From assembly GCA_032622095.1 (NCBI GenBank), contig CP136066.1, positions 60,852,609 to 60,916,608 on the forward strand: a stretch of DNA of 64,000 bases. The letters run 5' to 3'. Origin of the DNA: Siphonodentalium dalli. Taxonomy: Eukaryota > Mollusca > Scaphopoda > Gadilida > Siphonodentaliidae. The notes under the pieces are model-generated. The model did no database searches, was not told where the DNA came from, and was given only the letters and a program-made list of their open reading frames with translations. The position numbers were made by a program, and so were the translations under genes. Positions 22,796-34,499 of the stretch are shown one piece after another. Numbering within the stretch: position 1 is the stretch's first letter; every line of letters begins with the position of its first letter.

Positions 22796-24237
22796 TATCA
22801 TTTGTACGTGACCGTTTCTATAAACTAAGATCCACTATAAATATTTGTGCAAAATTAATTTAAGGATTTCCGCGCATAGCCTATCTCAGATGTGCACAGT
22901 TTTGACGGACCTATGGAAATAAAAATACTTAATGGACCTTTCCACAGCTGTCAATCAAATATTATTAGCAGATAATTTCGACCAACCAGCGACTGAGCCG
23001 GCCAATGGCTGCATTGAAAATTCTGCTGCCATCTTTCTTCACCCTAATTTTGATATCCCAACATACATTCAGTGTGAAATTGGCTATATTCAAACAACAT
23101 TTTTGTTGTCAAGTCATAATGTACTGAAATTGCTATTTGCGCCATGATATTGGAAATTTATCCATGGTTATTTGGGTTACTTATATCACAAACTGAACAG
23201 TTTCTTAGTCGGCGCGTAGTTCATGAATTGAATCGATTAGTTTTCCGACACCGTTTGTTCACTTAATGAGTTACACTGTACATCTTATTCTTATGAAAAA
23301 CTATAAACAAATTTACATGATGCCATGGTTGCATGCTTTTGAATGGCGCACAACAGTACATCATAATGTGTGTTTTTATCGACAAATATTCTACTTGAAT
23401 TAAAATTGTTTGTAAAGATACTTGAGAATGTGTACACGGTGGATAATCGAGTTAGGTTTCGTAATAACTGCCTCATAATTCACTGTGGAGGATATGCTCC
23501 TCGAAATCTCATTCCGCCCGAGCAAAATTCCGATTCTGAGCGGTATAAGTTCCGATTCCGCGAACGTTTTGCTCGATTTTCCACGACCATGTTTACTAAT
23601 CGGTGTATATCGAGGGAGCAACTCATGTGATGACACATTCAAATGTTAGGATTTGTTTCTAAGGTATTCTACTCTTCACTTACTTATTCTTTAGTCCCAT
23701 ATATAGCACGCTGAACTAAATTACAAGGGTTGCTCACTAAAATCCACACACACAGAAGAAAAATTATGGTGTACAAATGAAGGGAAAAAGATCATGTTTT
23801 GTAGAACAAATTGCTTACGTGTATCCGCAAACAACCCATCGTTACTTTAAAAATACGCGGTTTTAGCATGACATGTTGCCTTAAAAGTAACCCCACCATA
23901 CGTTCCGATTCTGTTTTCGGAGTGTTCCGATTCACGACACGCACATTTTCAGCGTTCCGATTCCTGACATGGATGAATATTTACCGCAATCCAGTTAATT
24001 GCTTCATTTTGCTGGCTCCACGGCGGTTCTACATGACTGTAAATTGTCCTACAATGATTACCTAAGTAGAACGAATTAGTAACTTATACTACAACAGATC
24101 TACGTCACTGGTGTTGATTTTGATGCGATTTTTTTTTTATTTTCCTTTAATATCTTGAGGTACTTTATTAAAAAGACCAAACATACATGTACATGTATAT
24201 CGGAAGTCAAATTGACATTTATAAATAATTGAGCGTG
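22796..24237. other. No gene seen between LINE and next repeat
   Basis: AT-rich. From about 23505 to 23965 the word TTCCGATTC recurs several times, a low-order dispersed motif. The overlapping frames around 23291-23642 on both strands have no domain. Confidence 0.35.
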
Positions 24238-24309
24238 TAGGTACTCAATCCGATTCGATGGTCCCCATATCATCATATTCCAACAACAACAACAACAACA
24301 ACAACAACT
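24238..24309 (-). mobile_element. End fragment of the TTAAAGGTACTC MITE family
   Basis: GTAGGTACTCAATCCGATTC then GATGGTCCCCATATCATCAT and (CAA)n matches the inverse of the right end of variant-B copies (compare 2720-2781). It stops at the (CAA)n run, where the next repeat begins. Confidence 0.65.
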
Positions 24310-24622
24310 ATGCCAACTGGAGGAATGTAATATTCTACTAACATCACCAAAAATCTCAAGCATGCAAATCGACCGTACCACTCCATAGAAAACATTGTCT
24401 AAAGTACGCTCAATTGTAAATATTTTTATCTCGATTCGGGACGCAACAATCGGCGATAAACTAACGAAAATGATTTGCCATCGGTAGTCTCTGCATTTAA
24501 TTTATATATAACAATGACGGTGTTTGTTGTTAATTTTGATATACTATTTGTAAAAATAACTGCTTTATTTATTTCTATTTGAGCACCATACCGGAGTGTT
24601 TCACATCACTTTAAAACCATAT
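24310..24622 (-). repeat. Interspersed repeat AAAGTGATGTGAAACAC, inverse copy
   Basis: The right end, TGTTTCACATCACTTTAAAA, is the inverse of the start of the family; the body (CTCGATTCGGGACGCAAC, TACGCTCAATTGTAAATA) aligns with 36676-37043, 55819-56108 and 61738-62105. No TIR or tail is obvious, so its class is unknown. Confidence 0.75.
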
Positions 24623-25479
24623 ATCAAGTCACTATTCAAAAATAATCGGTGACTCAAAAATTTAGTTAAACAGTTGATCACTTGTGGTGTTGAAAAAACC
24701 GTTTCAGACAAAACCAGCTGACAAAACCGTTATTTAGTCGAAAGCACGTTATATATTGGGTTATCGCCCTTCTGATTAACTCAGGATACTCATTTCAAAA
24801 TACTATCCCAACATCGCGTGGCACCTGTTACTAAGATTGAATACCAGTCGCTATCTAATCATGAACCAGATTAAGTACCTTTCGCTAATTGAATCGCGTG
24901 CGTATTATAGGTTGATATTGAGTCATTATCAGTGATAATTCATCGACAGAAGCAGTTAAAATGTGAAATATAGAATACGCATATTTGACATCCCAATTCA
25001 GATTTGATGAACATATCATTGCAGCATTGATCCACAGCTTTGAAACCCGACATTTAGGTGGGTTTACCCACATTTAATTGCGGATATGTTTTTTTTTGTG
25101 AACCGCACTGTATGGTGTATATAGAACATTTTATAGTTTCTCGAGGTGTAGTTGTCTATTGATATACGAATTCCCCAATGTGTCAAACGAACCACCTATA
25201 TATTGTCAAAAAGAGTGTATAATTTACGAGAAAATCAGAAATGAGCCGGAATTTCCATTAAATGTACCGGAATGAGAGCAAGCTATGGTCGCTATCCCAT
25301 TGAGGGAACAATCCGCTTTACGAAACTATATGTTAAATAGTGGATATCATCATTCAACTGGGGGAGGATGTGTTAATTTTTTAACCACTAATCCGGTGTT
25401 GGTGATATACATGTATACCTTCCGGGTTGGTGATACCAGGTATATACGTTATACGATCTTCTTTATGAGTTACACCGAA

Positions 25480-25695
25480 TTCGGGAAATCCGTTGATCAG
25501 CATTTTAGTAATGAAGACTGCTGATGAGCAGCTGATTCAGCATTTTAGGAACTTTTATACCATAGTTGACAGTGGTAAGCATTATTTTGTTGTAATTAAT
25601 CGATTCTGATAACTAAAACATATTTTGAACAAATATTGTTGTTGTTGTTGTAACGTGGTGATATGGGGACCGTCTGGTCTGATTAAGTACCTTTA
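25480..25695 (+). mobile_element. 3' half of a variant-B MITE
   Basis: Matches 2560-2781 from TTTTATACCATAGTTGACAG through TAATCGATTCTGATAACT, the (GTT)n run and GGTCTGATTAAGTACCTTTA. The left half is missing. Confidence 0.7.
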
Positions 25696-26226
25696 AGTTG
25701 GGAATATAAACTATTTCTGAGTACAAGCCTATCTTATAATTAATCGTCGGCTTTCATGCAACCAGCGGTTGTGGACATGCTGTGTCATACATTATGTACA
25801 GATAAGAATTTAATTTCACAACACTTGAGTTTTAATCGAAGGAAACTTGGACTTCCAATACTAATGTATATTATCTTTTTCAATAGACTGAAAACATCAA
25901 CGATTTAGGTCACGTTTTAACACGAACAACACTGATATGAATGCATGCACTTTAATTAAGTTCTATATATACGTCACTCAAACATAAATCATGACACCCC
26001 CGAATGTATTGATAAATGCGGAAGTATTTCCACTCCACCGGGTGCGTTCTGTTGTCTCTTTTCTAACAACAATTATTCAATATAGTGCATTCATTCCGAT
26101 ATAAAGATTCAAATAGAAACTAACGTACACTAAATATCGGTCAAGCATGAAACTACGAAGTTTACTATAGATAGGTATGATTCATTCGGATCATTCCTGA
26201 AAATAACATAGTCTAAAACTGGGGAG
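25696..26226. other. 5' flank of the MOLO1-like gene, nothing else seen
   Basis: Ordinary AT-rich sequence without recognisable repeats or frames. Confidence 0.35.
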
Positions 26227-26228
26227 CC

Positions 26229-26236
26229 TATATATT
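26229..26236 (+). promoter_or_regulatory. Candidate TATA box of MOLO1-like gene
   Basis: TATATATT stands 98 bp before the start codon at 26327 in a fairly GC-balanced context (GGGGAGCC before, ACGGGACAGCC after), so it is more convincing than the usual AT run. Transcription would start near 26260. Confidence 0.3.
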
Positions 26237-26326
26237 ACGGGACAGCCTACAACGGAATCATACGGTAATATACCCGAAAAGTGTTCGGATCTGTGGTGAG
26301 GCGTGGCGCTTAATAATCAAGGCAAA

Positions 26327-26549
26327 ATGGAACTACCTTCGTATGGGATACATAGGCGTTTACTTCTCCTTCTCCTCTTACTTGCTGGATTCGAACCATG
26401 CGATGCTGAAGACTGTGCGGCAAGAACATTTACTTCTAAAAAGTGGTCCGCACAAGACTACCCAAACCCACACAACGACAGAGGGGCGTGTGGTGGGACA
26501 CAGAGCTCGTATATATGTGACCCGGATCACCTGTTAACCGACAAGACAG
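26327..26549 (+). CDS. MOLO1-like gene, exon 1 (signal peptide, start of TPM domain)
   Basis: The gene encodes a protein of the MOLO1 family, an extracellular TPM fold with one membrane segment; the Caenorhabditis founder is an auxiliary subunit of levamisole-type acetylcholine receptors. Exon 1 starts at ATG 26327; a GTG 24 bases earlier is in frame but the ATG gives a proper signal peptide (MELPSYGIHRRLLLLLLLLA). Then come the family hallmarks KKWSAQDYPNP, ACGG and SYICDPDHLLT. It ends at CAG|GTATGT, phase 1. Joined to exons at 29508, 30334, 32680 and 36522 it gives 256 codons without a break. The reading frame continues into the intron for 77 codons and should not be taken as coding. The role in this animal is inferred from the family only. 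Confidence 0.85.
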
Positions 26550-26556
26550 GTATGTA

Positions 26557-26945
26557 CCAGAATGCTGAACGTTTCGACATGTGGGTTTGCTGTTCGGCAC
26601 TTGGACGTTTCGGCACCAGATTGTTCTGCATTTCGAGCATTTCGGCACCTCGTAATTTTCAGACGAACGAAACTATCAGTGATGACTATAGATGTGATTT
26701 TTTATTTCCATTCTTCATTACAATAAAATGTGATAAAACATGTAAATTACAAACAGATAATCTGAAATCCGCGAAATAAATTACTAGGCATGTACAATAA
26801 ATCCATGTCTATTAAGATCCACGCAGTTCGCTTGCATACTAAATACAAAAAATAAACCATGTGCCGAAAAGTCTTCGATGAATTGCCGAAACGTCAAAGT
26901 GCTTGAGCCGAAACAATCGAGTGCCGAAACGTCCAGAAACTAAAC
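26557..26945. repeat. Inverted clusters of TTCGGCAC/GTGCCGAA
   Basis: At 26565-26660 the words CGTTTCGGCAC and TTCGGCACTTGGACGTTTCG repeat. At 26860-26945 the inverse words GTGCCGAAACGTC and GTGCCGAAAAGTC repeat. The pair encloses ~200 bp and lies just inside intron 1, suggesting a TE with repeated subterminal motifs; its ends are not defined. Confidence 0.5.
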
Positions 26946-27399
26946 GTCAATATACGCAAAAATATAATAAAATAGTGTTTGGCTGTAAATATAACGTTGT
27001 GTCCCTCAATTTGGCGTCGTGTCCACTTATGTATTGGGTTTTGATGTCTAAACTGGGTAGAAATCTTCCTCCCTTGAAATTGATACATCTAACGATTGCG
27101 AATTGTCTGGGTGTTAGCCTATTCTGAAATGTGTTAATTGGTTATATAGTTGAGATTATCAATTTCCAACTGATTAAGTAATAAAATATAATCTGAATAT
27201 TTATTTAATTTCGAATATTTTATTATAAAATGAGATGATTAAAAGGGGCAATTAATTGTTCTATTTTTAGAACAGACGATTCAGGCGATATCATATAGCA
27301 ATAGAGATCATTAGGGCGTTCCCATTGCTACACTTGGAACGTCAATTGTCCCTGATTGATCGTTTGTATTGTTTTATTCCATCGTTATAAGAGAAAATG

Positions 27400-27536
27400 A
27401 GTCTAATTAACGTTTATCTGTGACAACAATTACACAACATTTTAGGTCAAATGCTCTTCAGAGCTTCTGTTTGTATAATGTTTTTACCTCAGACTTTTAA
27501 ATAAAATTTATTTTATCTTATCGTATCTTATCTTAC
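27400..27536 (+). mobile_element. Solitary LINE 3' end with TTATC tail
   Basis: AATAAAATTTATTTTATCTT then ATCGTATCTTATCTTAC resembles the 3' tail at 22759-22795. This looks like a heavily 5'-truncated insertion in intron 1; the upstream limit is uncertain. Confidence 0.5.
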
Positions 27537-28589
27537 AATACAATTTATGGTAGCTGTTAACAGTAACCTCTATTGTTCGTTAGCTAAATAATCACCCTTG
27601 TCTATACCATAACCTATTCGATATATAATCATTATTAATCGATAGAAGCGTTTCCGGACAGGGGTCTTCGATTCATATCTAATATGTTTTACCCTGGTAA
27701 CTATGTAGCAAATGTTTACAAAGAGATAGACTTTCTTTAAACTAAATACATAACATTTCCTGTGTTTATTGGTGGTCCTCTTACATGGACAGCAATGTCA
27801 CGATTGTAAATGATAAAATGTGGAAAACTATGTAAAAAAACACCTCCCACCCCAATCTCCACACTAGTGTGCATTCCGAATGAAATTGTGAAACAAATTA
27901 ACCTGAGTTCGATTTGCACACGTAAAGTCACGAATATTCCAATTTCTTTACTATCAGATAAGGAGTTTTCAACATCGCAGATCAGACGTATAGTCAAATA
28001 CGTACATACATGTGTCAGAAAAAAACATCACCGAAAGTGACGAAAATCGATCTTACTTTCACTGATATTGACATATGACGTGTAAAAACCAGTCAGAAAG
28101 AGGTATTCGTTTCGAATAGATTATAATAGCTGTAACTTTCTTCGAAACTAACGAAAATGCGAGTGTCATGGCGTGAATAATGGCGATAATACAGGTTTGT
28201 TGTAATTTTGTGTGACACATTTTACACACTTCCAAATGTCGCCCAATCACACGCTATTGCTCAAAGAATACGTTAATTTCACTCTAACTAACGCGCATAA
28301 ACTAAGAAAATAAAAAACAAATACTCTGGCACTTGAACAGTGAATGTCGTCAACAACAAAAATCTATATTCAGCACGCAGATTAGAGTTTTAGGTGCAGA
28401 TCAGGCCATTTGAATACGCCGTGTGACATTGGGAGACATGACCATTCTAGATTAGGAATGTCGACTTGTGGTATAAAGTGCGTATTCGGAGAAATAGAAG
28501 TTCGATGTGGAACAAAGGAGCTGGGTTTTAATGTCAAAACTCATCCATTGAGATGAAATATAATTATATATTGACATAGGTTTTCTCTA
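27537..28589. other. Intron 1 sequence, no gene seen
   Basis: AT-rich, with short overlapping frames on both strands (27737-28040, 28059-28250) that show no domain. Confidence 0.3.
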
Positions 28590-28800
28590 ACCCCATATTT
28601 AGTTACCTCAAACCCAATCAACGTTTTTGGTTACAAAGTTTGGTTAAAATAACCCAAATATTTTGGTTTCTTTTTTCTAGACCAACTTGTTTAGTTAATA
28701 GCTCTAACCTAACGTTTAGTCGGAGTCGGTTGACCAAACGTATGGTTATAGTCTGACTAAACTTTAGTTATATTCTACCCAATTTTTTTTTGAGTGAAGG
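28590..28800. mobile_element. TTAGTTA/TAACC-rich repeat, possible TIR element
   Basis: Recurrent TTTGGTTA, TTTAGTTA and TCTAACC words. The right end TTTTTTTTTGAGTGA is, inverted, like the start of the element at the right edge of the window (CACTGAAAAAAAAACTTAGT at 63939). The left boundary is uncertain. Confidence 0.4.
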
Positions 28801-29044
28801 CCATTTCAGAATCCACGTGAAAACGTTCGGAACGTACAAAGTACGCACCAGAAGAGAGCACTATTGTCTTGAAAGCACACTCAATCAAGGCAAATTGCAG
28901 ATCAGGTAAGATATTTACCGCGAATTACGATCGAAAACACTTTATTATGCATTTATAGACAAATAATATACCCCATACTTCTGTTGTATCTGCATTTTAT
29001 TCACAAAATAGCTATTTGGATATATTCTTAAAATCGGGATTTAT

Positions 29045-29405
29045 CCCTTTACCCAACAAACCGGCCAAAAACGGCCAAATAAAGCTGCAACAGCCTAAAT
29101 TATCTTGGGTCTGTCTCAATAAAACCATACAAATATGGATATCATTGGAACCGGCTCATTGACCACATTGTGATGGTTACAGTTATGCCCTGTGCCAATG
29201 CATTCTCTTATATATGCGAGTCGACCATAGGTCGCCTTGCATATATAAGAGAATGCATTGGCCTAAAAAAAATCTTTTTTTAACACTTTTTACCTTTTTT
29301 TCTTACATTCTTTAACAATTTTATAATTTTTAATGTATTAAGCCAATGCATTCTCGCATATATAAGAGAATGCATTGGCACAGGGCCGTTCTGTTGGGTA
29401 AAGGG
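29045..29405 (+). mobile_element. Double-hairpin MITE with TTAT flanks
   Basis: Same ends (CCCTTTACCCAACA, TGTTGGGTAAAGGG) and left arm as 6744-7136, but flanked by TTAT on both sides (29041-29044, 29406-29409). The core is 29188-29385; its second palindrome has lost the central part, leaving CATTCTCGCATATATAAGAG. Lies in intron 1, about 100 bp before exon 2. Confidence 0.9.
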
Positions 29406-29507
29406 TTATAAAAATGATTTTGTTGTTGTAATTGCGGCACGGAATAGATAGACCATCTTTAAGTGATATGTTTGAAGTGTTCGTCAAATATAACTTGTGT
29501 ACTACAG

Positions 29508-29634
29508 AAATGAAATTGGACGGAATCATGAGGAAGGCAGCTAAGAGCTGTTCGCAGATATGTGGTCAGAGCTGCTCTGGAGACGATTCTGGAGGAATAG
29601 TTTACGGGGTGGCGATGATGTCAAGAATTCAGCG
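29508..29634 (+). CDS. MOLO1-like gene, exon 2
   Basis: Acceptor TGTACTACAG|AA and donor CAGCG|GTATAT. Phase 1 in, phase 2 out, matching exon 1 and exon 3. Encodes the helix and Cys-rich turn of the TPM domain (MKLDGIMRKAAKSC, QICGQSCSG) and the central strand GGIVYGVAMMSRI, all at positions expected in MOLO1 proteins. Confidence 0.8.
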
Positions 29635-30147
29635 GTATATATGAATAACAATTTATATACACAATCCCATTGTCATAATTTTTTGCCAATATGACATAAT
29701 CGACACATATAGATTCACAACTGTGTGACTCTTGTGTATACATATCTTGGTTCCTATCCCTTTACTAAAGAATGATTTATTAAGTGTGACGAAAGACCGG
29801 ATCGCAGCCGGATACATCAAGTGAACATTTGATGTCATCAATGAAGATTCCAGATTTGCGAAATTGCGACCATTAAGTGTTCCAATTGAAGTGGATTTAC
29901 ATAACTTGATAAGTTGATTCGCACACAGGGGCCACAGACCCTAATGCGCAAAGGGGCCGCAGGCCCCTCCAATACTGAATAAAGGCATCTGAAGGGAGCC
30001 TGTTTCAGTCAGTTTTCTATATTTGAGAATGTTCATGTTATGCCTGTTGATCAATGAAACATCGGGCTAAGACTATTTCTGAGTCATGATTGATTGAAAT
30101 CTTGTTCAAGTGGACCACGCTGCATATCACATTTTTATTCATTGGGG

Positions 30148-30272
30148 TGGGATATTTGTGCATTCTCTTATATATGCGAGCGAGGCTCCATGTGGCAGAC
30201 TCGCATACATAAGAGAACGCACTGGCACATGATCTTCAATGGTGCACCAGTGCAGCTCCCACCATGAAAGGG
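30148..30272 (-). mobile_element. Subfamily-2 hairpin MITE, truncated
   Basis: A hairpin around GCATTCTCTTATATATGCGA and its inverse, then the GCACATGATCTTCAATGG block and an end CACCATGAAAGGG followed by TTAA (30273-30276), as in 12270-12480. The left part is absent. It ends 61 bp before exon 3. Confidence 0.65.
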
Positions 30273-30333
30273 TTAATTAACTCACACGATGCCCAAGCAA
30301 TACGAATGACTGTAATATATGGTGTATTTTCAG

Positions 30334-30454
30334 TAATTCGGGAGAAATCAGCTCAGATATGGAAGCATTCACGAGGAAACTAAAAGACAGCCAATGGAAG
30401 TATGGATCGTGTACTAATGCCGTCTACATAACCATATCAGACTATGATAAAGAG
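30334..30454 (+). CDS. MOLO1-like gene, exon 3
   Basis: Acceptor GTATTTTCAG|T and donor AAAGAG|GTTAGT. Enters with one base to complete an Arg codon and leaves in phase 0. Encodes EAFTRKLKDSQWKYGSC followed by the strand AVYITISDYDKE, matching the family pattern of a basic helix, a Gly-x-Cys and a hydrophobic strand. The downstream frame into the hAT-like element is intronic. Confidence 0.8.
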
Positions 30455-30510
30455 GTTAGTGAGAAAACAGCTTTAACAGCCACAATGCAAACTTACGTGC
30501 GGATTCATAC

Positions 30511-31643
30511 TAGTGATGCGGACCGGACCGGACCATCTTGGCTGGTCCGGTCCACTGCCAAGGCGGTCCAGTCCGGTCCGGTCCAGGCCATTCCGGTCCG
30601 GTACACATGCCTGGACCGGTCCAAAACGGTCCGGTCCACCTATAATAGGCTATATGTTAATGAATTATATGTTTTCTCAAAATTTTTACTCTGTATAGTA
30701 CAAATTATAAGGTTACTGAGTTCAGTGCATTGCAATGAGTCCATATATGTTAAAACATACATTGTATGCGTCATTGTCTGTCTCTGGTGGGATATACTGG
30801 GAACGATGCACGATAATAGTATTTAGTAATGCGAACATGCACTAATTAAATGTACTGGACAGATATATAGCTAGGGCCAGAATGTGTTATAACCAATCTA
30901 ACATGGCACTCAACTGATCGTATGCATGATTCGTATCATACTTATTTTCATTAAATTGAAATTTAAACGAAATAACTATACTGATGACAATTATACAAAT
31001 GTGTACTAATATGACTACTACATTAATATTGGAGTCTTGGAGATTGTGATGGCTGATTGTATAGTCCTGACAATTACAGTTATATACCTAAGTACAACTA
31101 CTATTGGATTAATGTGACTGTCTTGTGTATGTACTATGTAATGTGGTTTGCATGTTTCTTCGATAATTATAACTGTGAAAAACAATAGAATACTCGATTC
31201 GATATCCATCCAAATTGATTAGTTGATGCCATGTTACAGTGTTTATATGACAAATAGTTCCATACTCATTCAGTTGCATGTTTGTCGCATTGATAGGGTG
31301 CTACATAGTGTTGGCCAGTGTTACACTAATACATTATAAGGAAAGTGACATGTACAAAGTACATCTATACATTGTTTTCGTGGCATCAAACGTTTAATAG
31401 ATATTAACCACTTGAATGCGTCAATACATCGTTGCTAATTGATATGACGGCAAATACGCAATAATATTCGCGATAGTTTATTATAACTGAAGTAAAATAG
31501 TGGACCGGACCGGAGAGTACCGGACCGGCTGCAAAAAGCGGTCCGGTCCAGTCCAGTGACACCCGGTCCGGACCGGACCGCGGTCCACCCCTGAACCGCG
31601 GACCGGACCGGTCCAAAGCGGTCCGGACCGGTCCGCATCACTA
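30511..31643. mobile_element. hAT-like non-autonomous element with GGACCG subterminal arrays
   Basis: An exact 8-bp target duplication ATTCATAC (30503-30510, 31644-31651) and TIRs TAGTGATGCGGACCGG / CCGGTCCGCATCACTA define 1133 bp. About 130-140 bp inside each end is packed with GGACC/GGTCC and CGGTCC words; the middle is AT-rich and has no transposase. An 8-bp duplication and a TAGTG end fit the hAT superfamily. In MOLO1 intron 3, 56 bp after exon 3. Confidence 0.85.
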
Positions 31644-31675
31644 ATTCATACCTGGTCTTCATGACCCTGAAGTCT

Positions 31676-31770
31676 TTAAATTAAAGGCCCACTTAATTTT
31701 CGAATGCCCAGATAACATTATACACAACATATTGAATATTATATACCATTTGGAAGAGGAACCATATATA
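31676..31770 (+). mobile_element. End fragment of the TTAAAGGCCCACTTAATTTTCG MITE
   Basis: TTAAAGGCCCACTTAATTTT followed by ACAACATATTGAATATTATA and TACCATTTGGAAGAG aligns with the left end of the complete element at 53833-54311. Confidence 0.65.
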
Positions 31771-32679
31771 TATATATAGAATATGTAGTTAGTGTCGTCG
31801 CTTAAACTGTTAAACGGGTTATCTATACGTGAGGGGGAGTTGAGCATCTATTGGGCGAGGCTCTGCCGAGTCCAATGTTGATGCCAAATCCCCAGAGCGG
31901 ACATAAACCGTTTAAGCGACAGCATTAGCTACATATTTTAATTATCCATCGCGCAAAACTTGCCTTTTGTGGGGGAATTCTGTCATTTTTCTAAGTTTTT
32001 CGTTCGTTACTTCGATGACCGCATTTCATTTATGAGGTCAAGCAAGCTAATTAGTATTCATGACGTGGCAAACCGAAGTTTAGCTTAGAGCGAAATAGTT
32101 CGTTTGCCTTTTTACAGTTATTCTAAGCCGACCTTGTTCTGATGATTTATAGATTATTTAGAGCTAAAACTTATACTCTTTTACTCTTTCACCCACCCGA
32201 ACAAGTCCATAATATGTCTCTAATTCCCCTGTAGATGCGCTCAAATAAATTCGCATTTTTCAAAACATGTACATTGTGCACATATATATATAATACAAAG
32301 GTAATTTGGTTTAAATTTGGAAACACATTCCTTTAAATAAATATTTCATAAAATTCAGATAATAATAAATCAGAAGATAACAATTTGTAGCAACCTACAT
32401 GTATGTTATTTAGTTGCATGTAGCCCTGCAAGGTTAAATGCAACTGAAGACAGCCAGTATAATACGATAAATGATGTCAAATACTTTATGTATTAATATG
32501 TAGTTGAATGTGTAAAGAAATTATCCTAGGCAGACAAAAAAATAACACAAAGATGCATGTCATGCAGTGAACCTGTTCGATGGCGACTGAAACTCCAATA
32601 AACAAAACAGCACCTGAATTGACGATAACTCATAACAGGATAAAACTAAACCAACTGGAATCTGTTTTTTTTTCTTCAG

Positions 32680-32816
32680 ATTTTTGTTCTTAGAGGAAGG
32701 AAAGCAATGAAGCTCATACCAGACATTTGTTTTAATAAAGTGTTAAATGGAACTAATCGACATCTGTGTGCCCGGGACTACGATAAACTTCTGACTGTGA
32801 TGATATCTGAATACAA
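32680..32816 (+). CDS. MOLO1-like gene, exon 4
   Basis: A strong acceptor (a T-rich tract then TTCTTCAG|ATT) and donor TACAA|GTGAGT. Phase 0 in, phase 2 out. Encodes IFVLRGRKAMKLIPDIC, NGTNRHLCARDYDKLL and a last helix ending SEY, which correspond to the second half of the TPM fold with its typical Y/F-V-S-R-G strand and the helix preceding the membrane-proximal region. Confidence 0.8.
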
Positions 32817-32907
32817 GTGAGTTCATGTTCTGAATCAATTAATGCGGGCAAATGTCATATATAAAATACCAGCTACAGCAAGAAAATTAAATAAATTTAG
32901 AACACTG

Positions 32908-33978
32908 TTATAACATAACATAACATAACATCAAGATACACAGAACGAGTCGAATGACTCTTAGTTCCGGATTATGCATGGCAATCCATCCCTTCTGTAT
33001 CATATTCGTACCGTATTGAGCGGAAGTGATTGTCCAATAGAGTTTTGAATTCAGCTAGCGTTTGCGATTGCACAATATAATCAGGCAGGGCATTCTAGCT
33101 GGAACAATTCGGTTGCAGAAGAAGAAGAAGAACATCCCGATATCCTTCGATGATCTCGTATATGCCAATTGCATACTGTTACCTCTTGTTCGGATGTACT
33201 CTGCCCGCTTGAACAGTTTACTCTCGTCCACGTTGTATAAATCATTCTGGTATTTGTATGTCTCTAGCATATCACCTCTGAATCGGCGATATTTCAAGAA
33301 CACCAAACCGAGGTTTATCATTCTGTCTCTATAACTTAATTTTCGAAATTTCGGCACCATTTTGTTGCTCGCCTCTGCACCTGTTGAATGGTTATGCTTC
33401 TGTTCTTGTGATGAGGATTCCAAGCCGTATTACATTATTGGTCTCACCATGGACCTGTATAAGTAGCTAAATGTATCTGGTTCTAAACTGACGAAAGTTC
33501 TCCTGATTATACCCAGAGTTCTATATGCGCGACTACACACATTGTTAATATGGCAATCAAACTTTAGCTGCGTATCAATAGTCACTCCCAGATCTTTTTC
33601 GTACTCGATCACTAGAATTTGTGGCCTTTCTGTCGAATCTGTCATGTGTTGTATTGATGGCGAGGGTTGTTGAATCCAAAGTGTAGCACGTGAATTTTTG
33701 AGGAATTGAATTTAAGTTGCCAATTTGTTGACCATTGGCACACATCATCAATTCTGTTTGGGATGTTACTTGTATCAGGGTTGCCTACCAGTTTAGTATC
33801 GTCGGCAAATATATGGCATATCCCTTTAACACTATCTGGTAAGTCATTGATGAATATTATGAACAAAATGGGACCCAATATATTGCCTGTGGAACTCCGC
33901 TCGTAACACTCATCCATTCTGAACATTCACTGTTTACTTTAACACGCTGTATTCTACTACTTAGAAAGTTATACATAT
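32908..33978 (-). pseudogene. LINE reverse-transcriptase 3' fragment, CR1/jockey-like
   Basis: Minus strand, 5'-truncated near 33978. It starts in the RT palm (SVTSGVPQ, then a frame change, ILGPILFIIFINDLP), continues with FADDTKLVG (catalytic Asp pair) and the thumb (EKDLGVTIDTQLKF, HINNVCSRAYRTLGIIRR), then LGLVFLKYRRFRGDMLETYK and the C-terminal TRGNSMQL. Several frameshifts separate 33926-33642, 33645-33430 and 33423-33055. The 3' end is a (ATGTT)n tail at 32911-32932. A different family from the LINE at 16445. In MOLO1 intron 4. Confidence 0.85.
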
Positions 33979-34499
33979 GAAAGTATTAATTTTCTTTTCA
34001 AAAGTTTCTGAAAATAGCCAAAATATTTATAAATAGCCAAAAAAAATTCCAAAATAATTTTCTGGTCAGTAAGAAGTGAAGAGTTTTTCTTGTGATATTC
34101 AACAACAAGCCTTAAAGGTTCTTTAAAGGGAGAGTCTAAATCTCCAGTATTTGGGCGATTTGTTTAATCTGAAGTAACAACAAGAACATTAGCAATACGC
34201 AATGTGTGCAAGAAAATGTGTTTGTAGATCGAAATATATCAACTTTACTTTCATTTTCGTACAATGTTCGAACTCTCAATGATTCCAATTTACCGATGAA
34301 ACAAAAAACTGAATACGATCGCCAAAGAGATCTTCAGATTCTTTGATTAGATTTACGTCACCACATCCAGGTATTAATAAATTGTTGATAAATCTTGAAT
34401 TTGATGTAATTGTGGTTACGTCGCAATACCTTAAACTTCTAAAATATCATAATCGGGTACATGGCTCGAGTCATAAACTCAATTTAATATAATTTTCAT
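33979..34499. other. Intron 4 sequence, nothing recognised
   Basis: AT-rich with a few AAATAGCCAAAA repeats at 34010-34045; no frame of interest. Confidence 0.3.

Noticed and set aside
26386-26396. GGATTCGAACC, the inverse of a tRNA B box
   Set aside because: It lies inside MOLO1 exon 1, and the flanking bases on the minus strand do not form a T stem or acceptor stem.
26550-26779. Continuation of the exon 1 frame to a 158-codon ORF
   Set aside because: A strong CAG|GTATGT donor lies at 26549/26550, the downstream exons match the protein family and phase, and the extra codons fall in a TTCGGCAC repeat.
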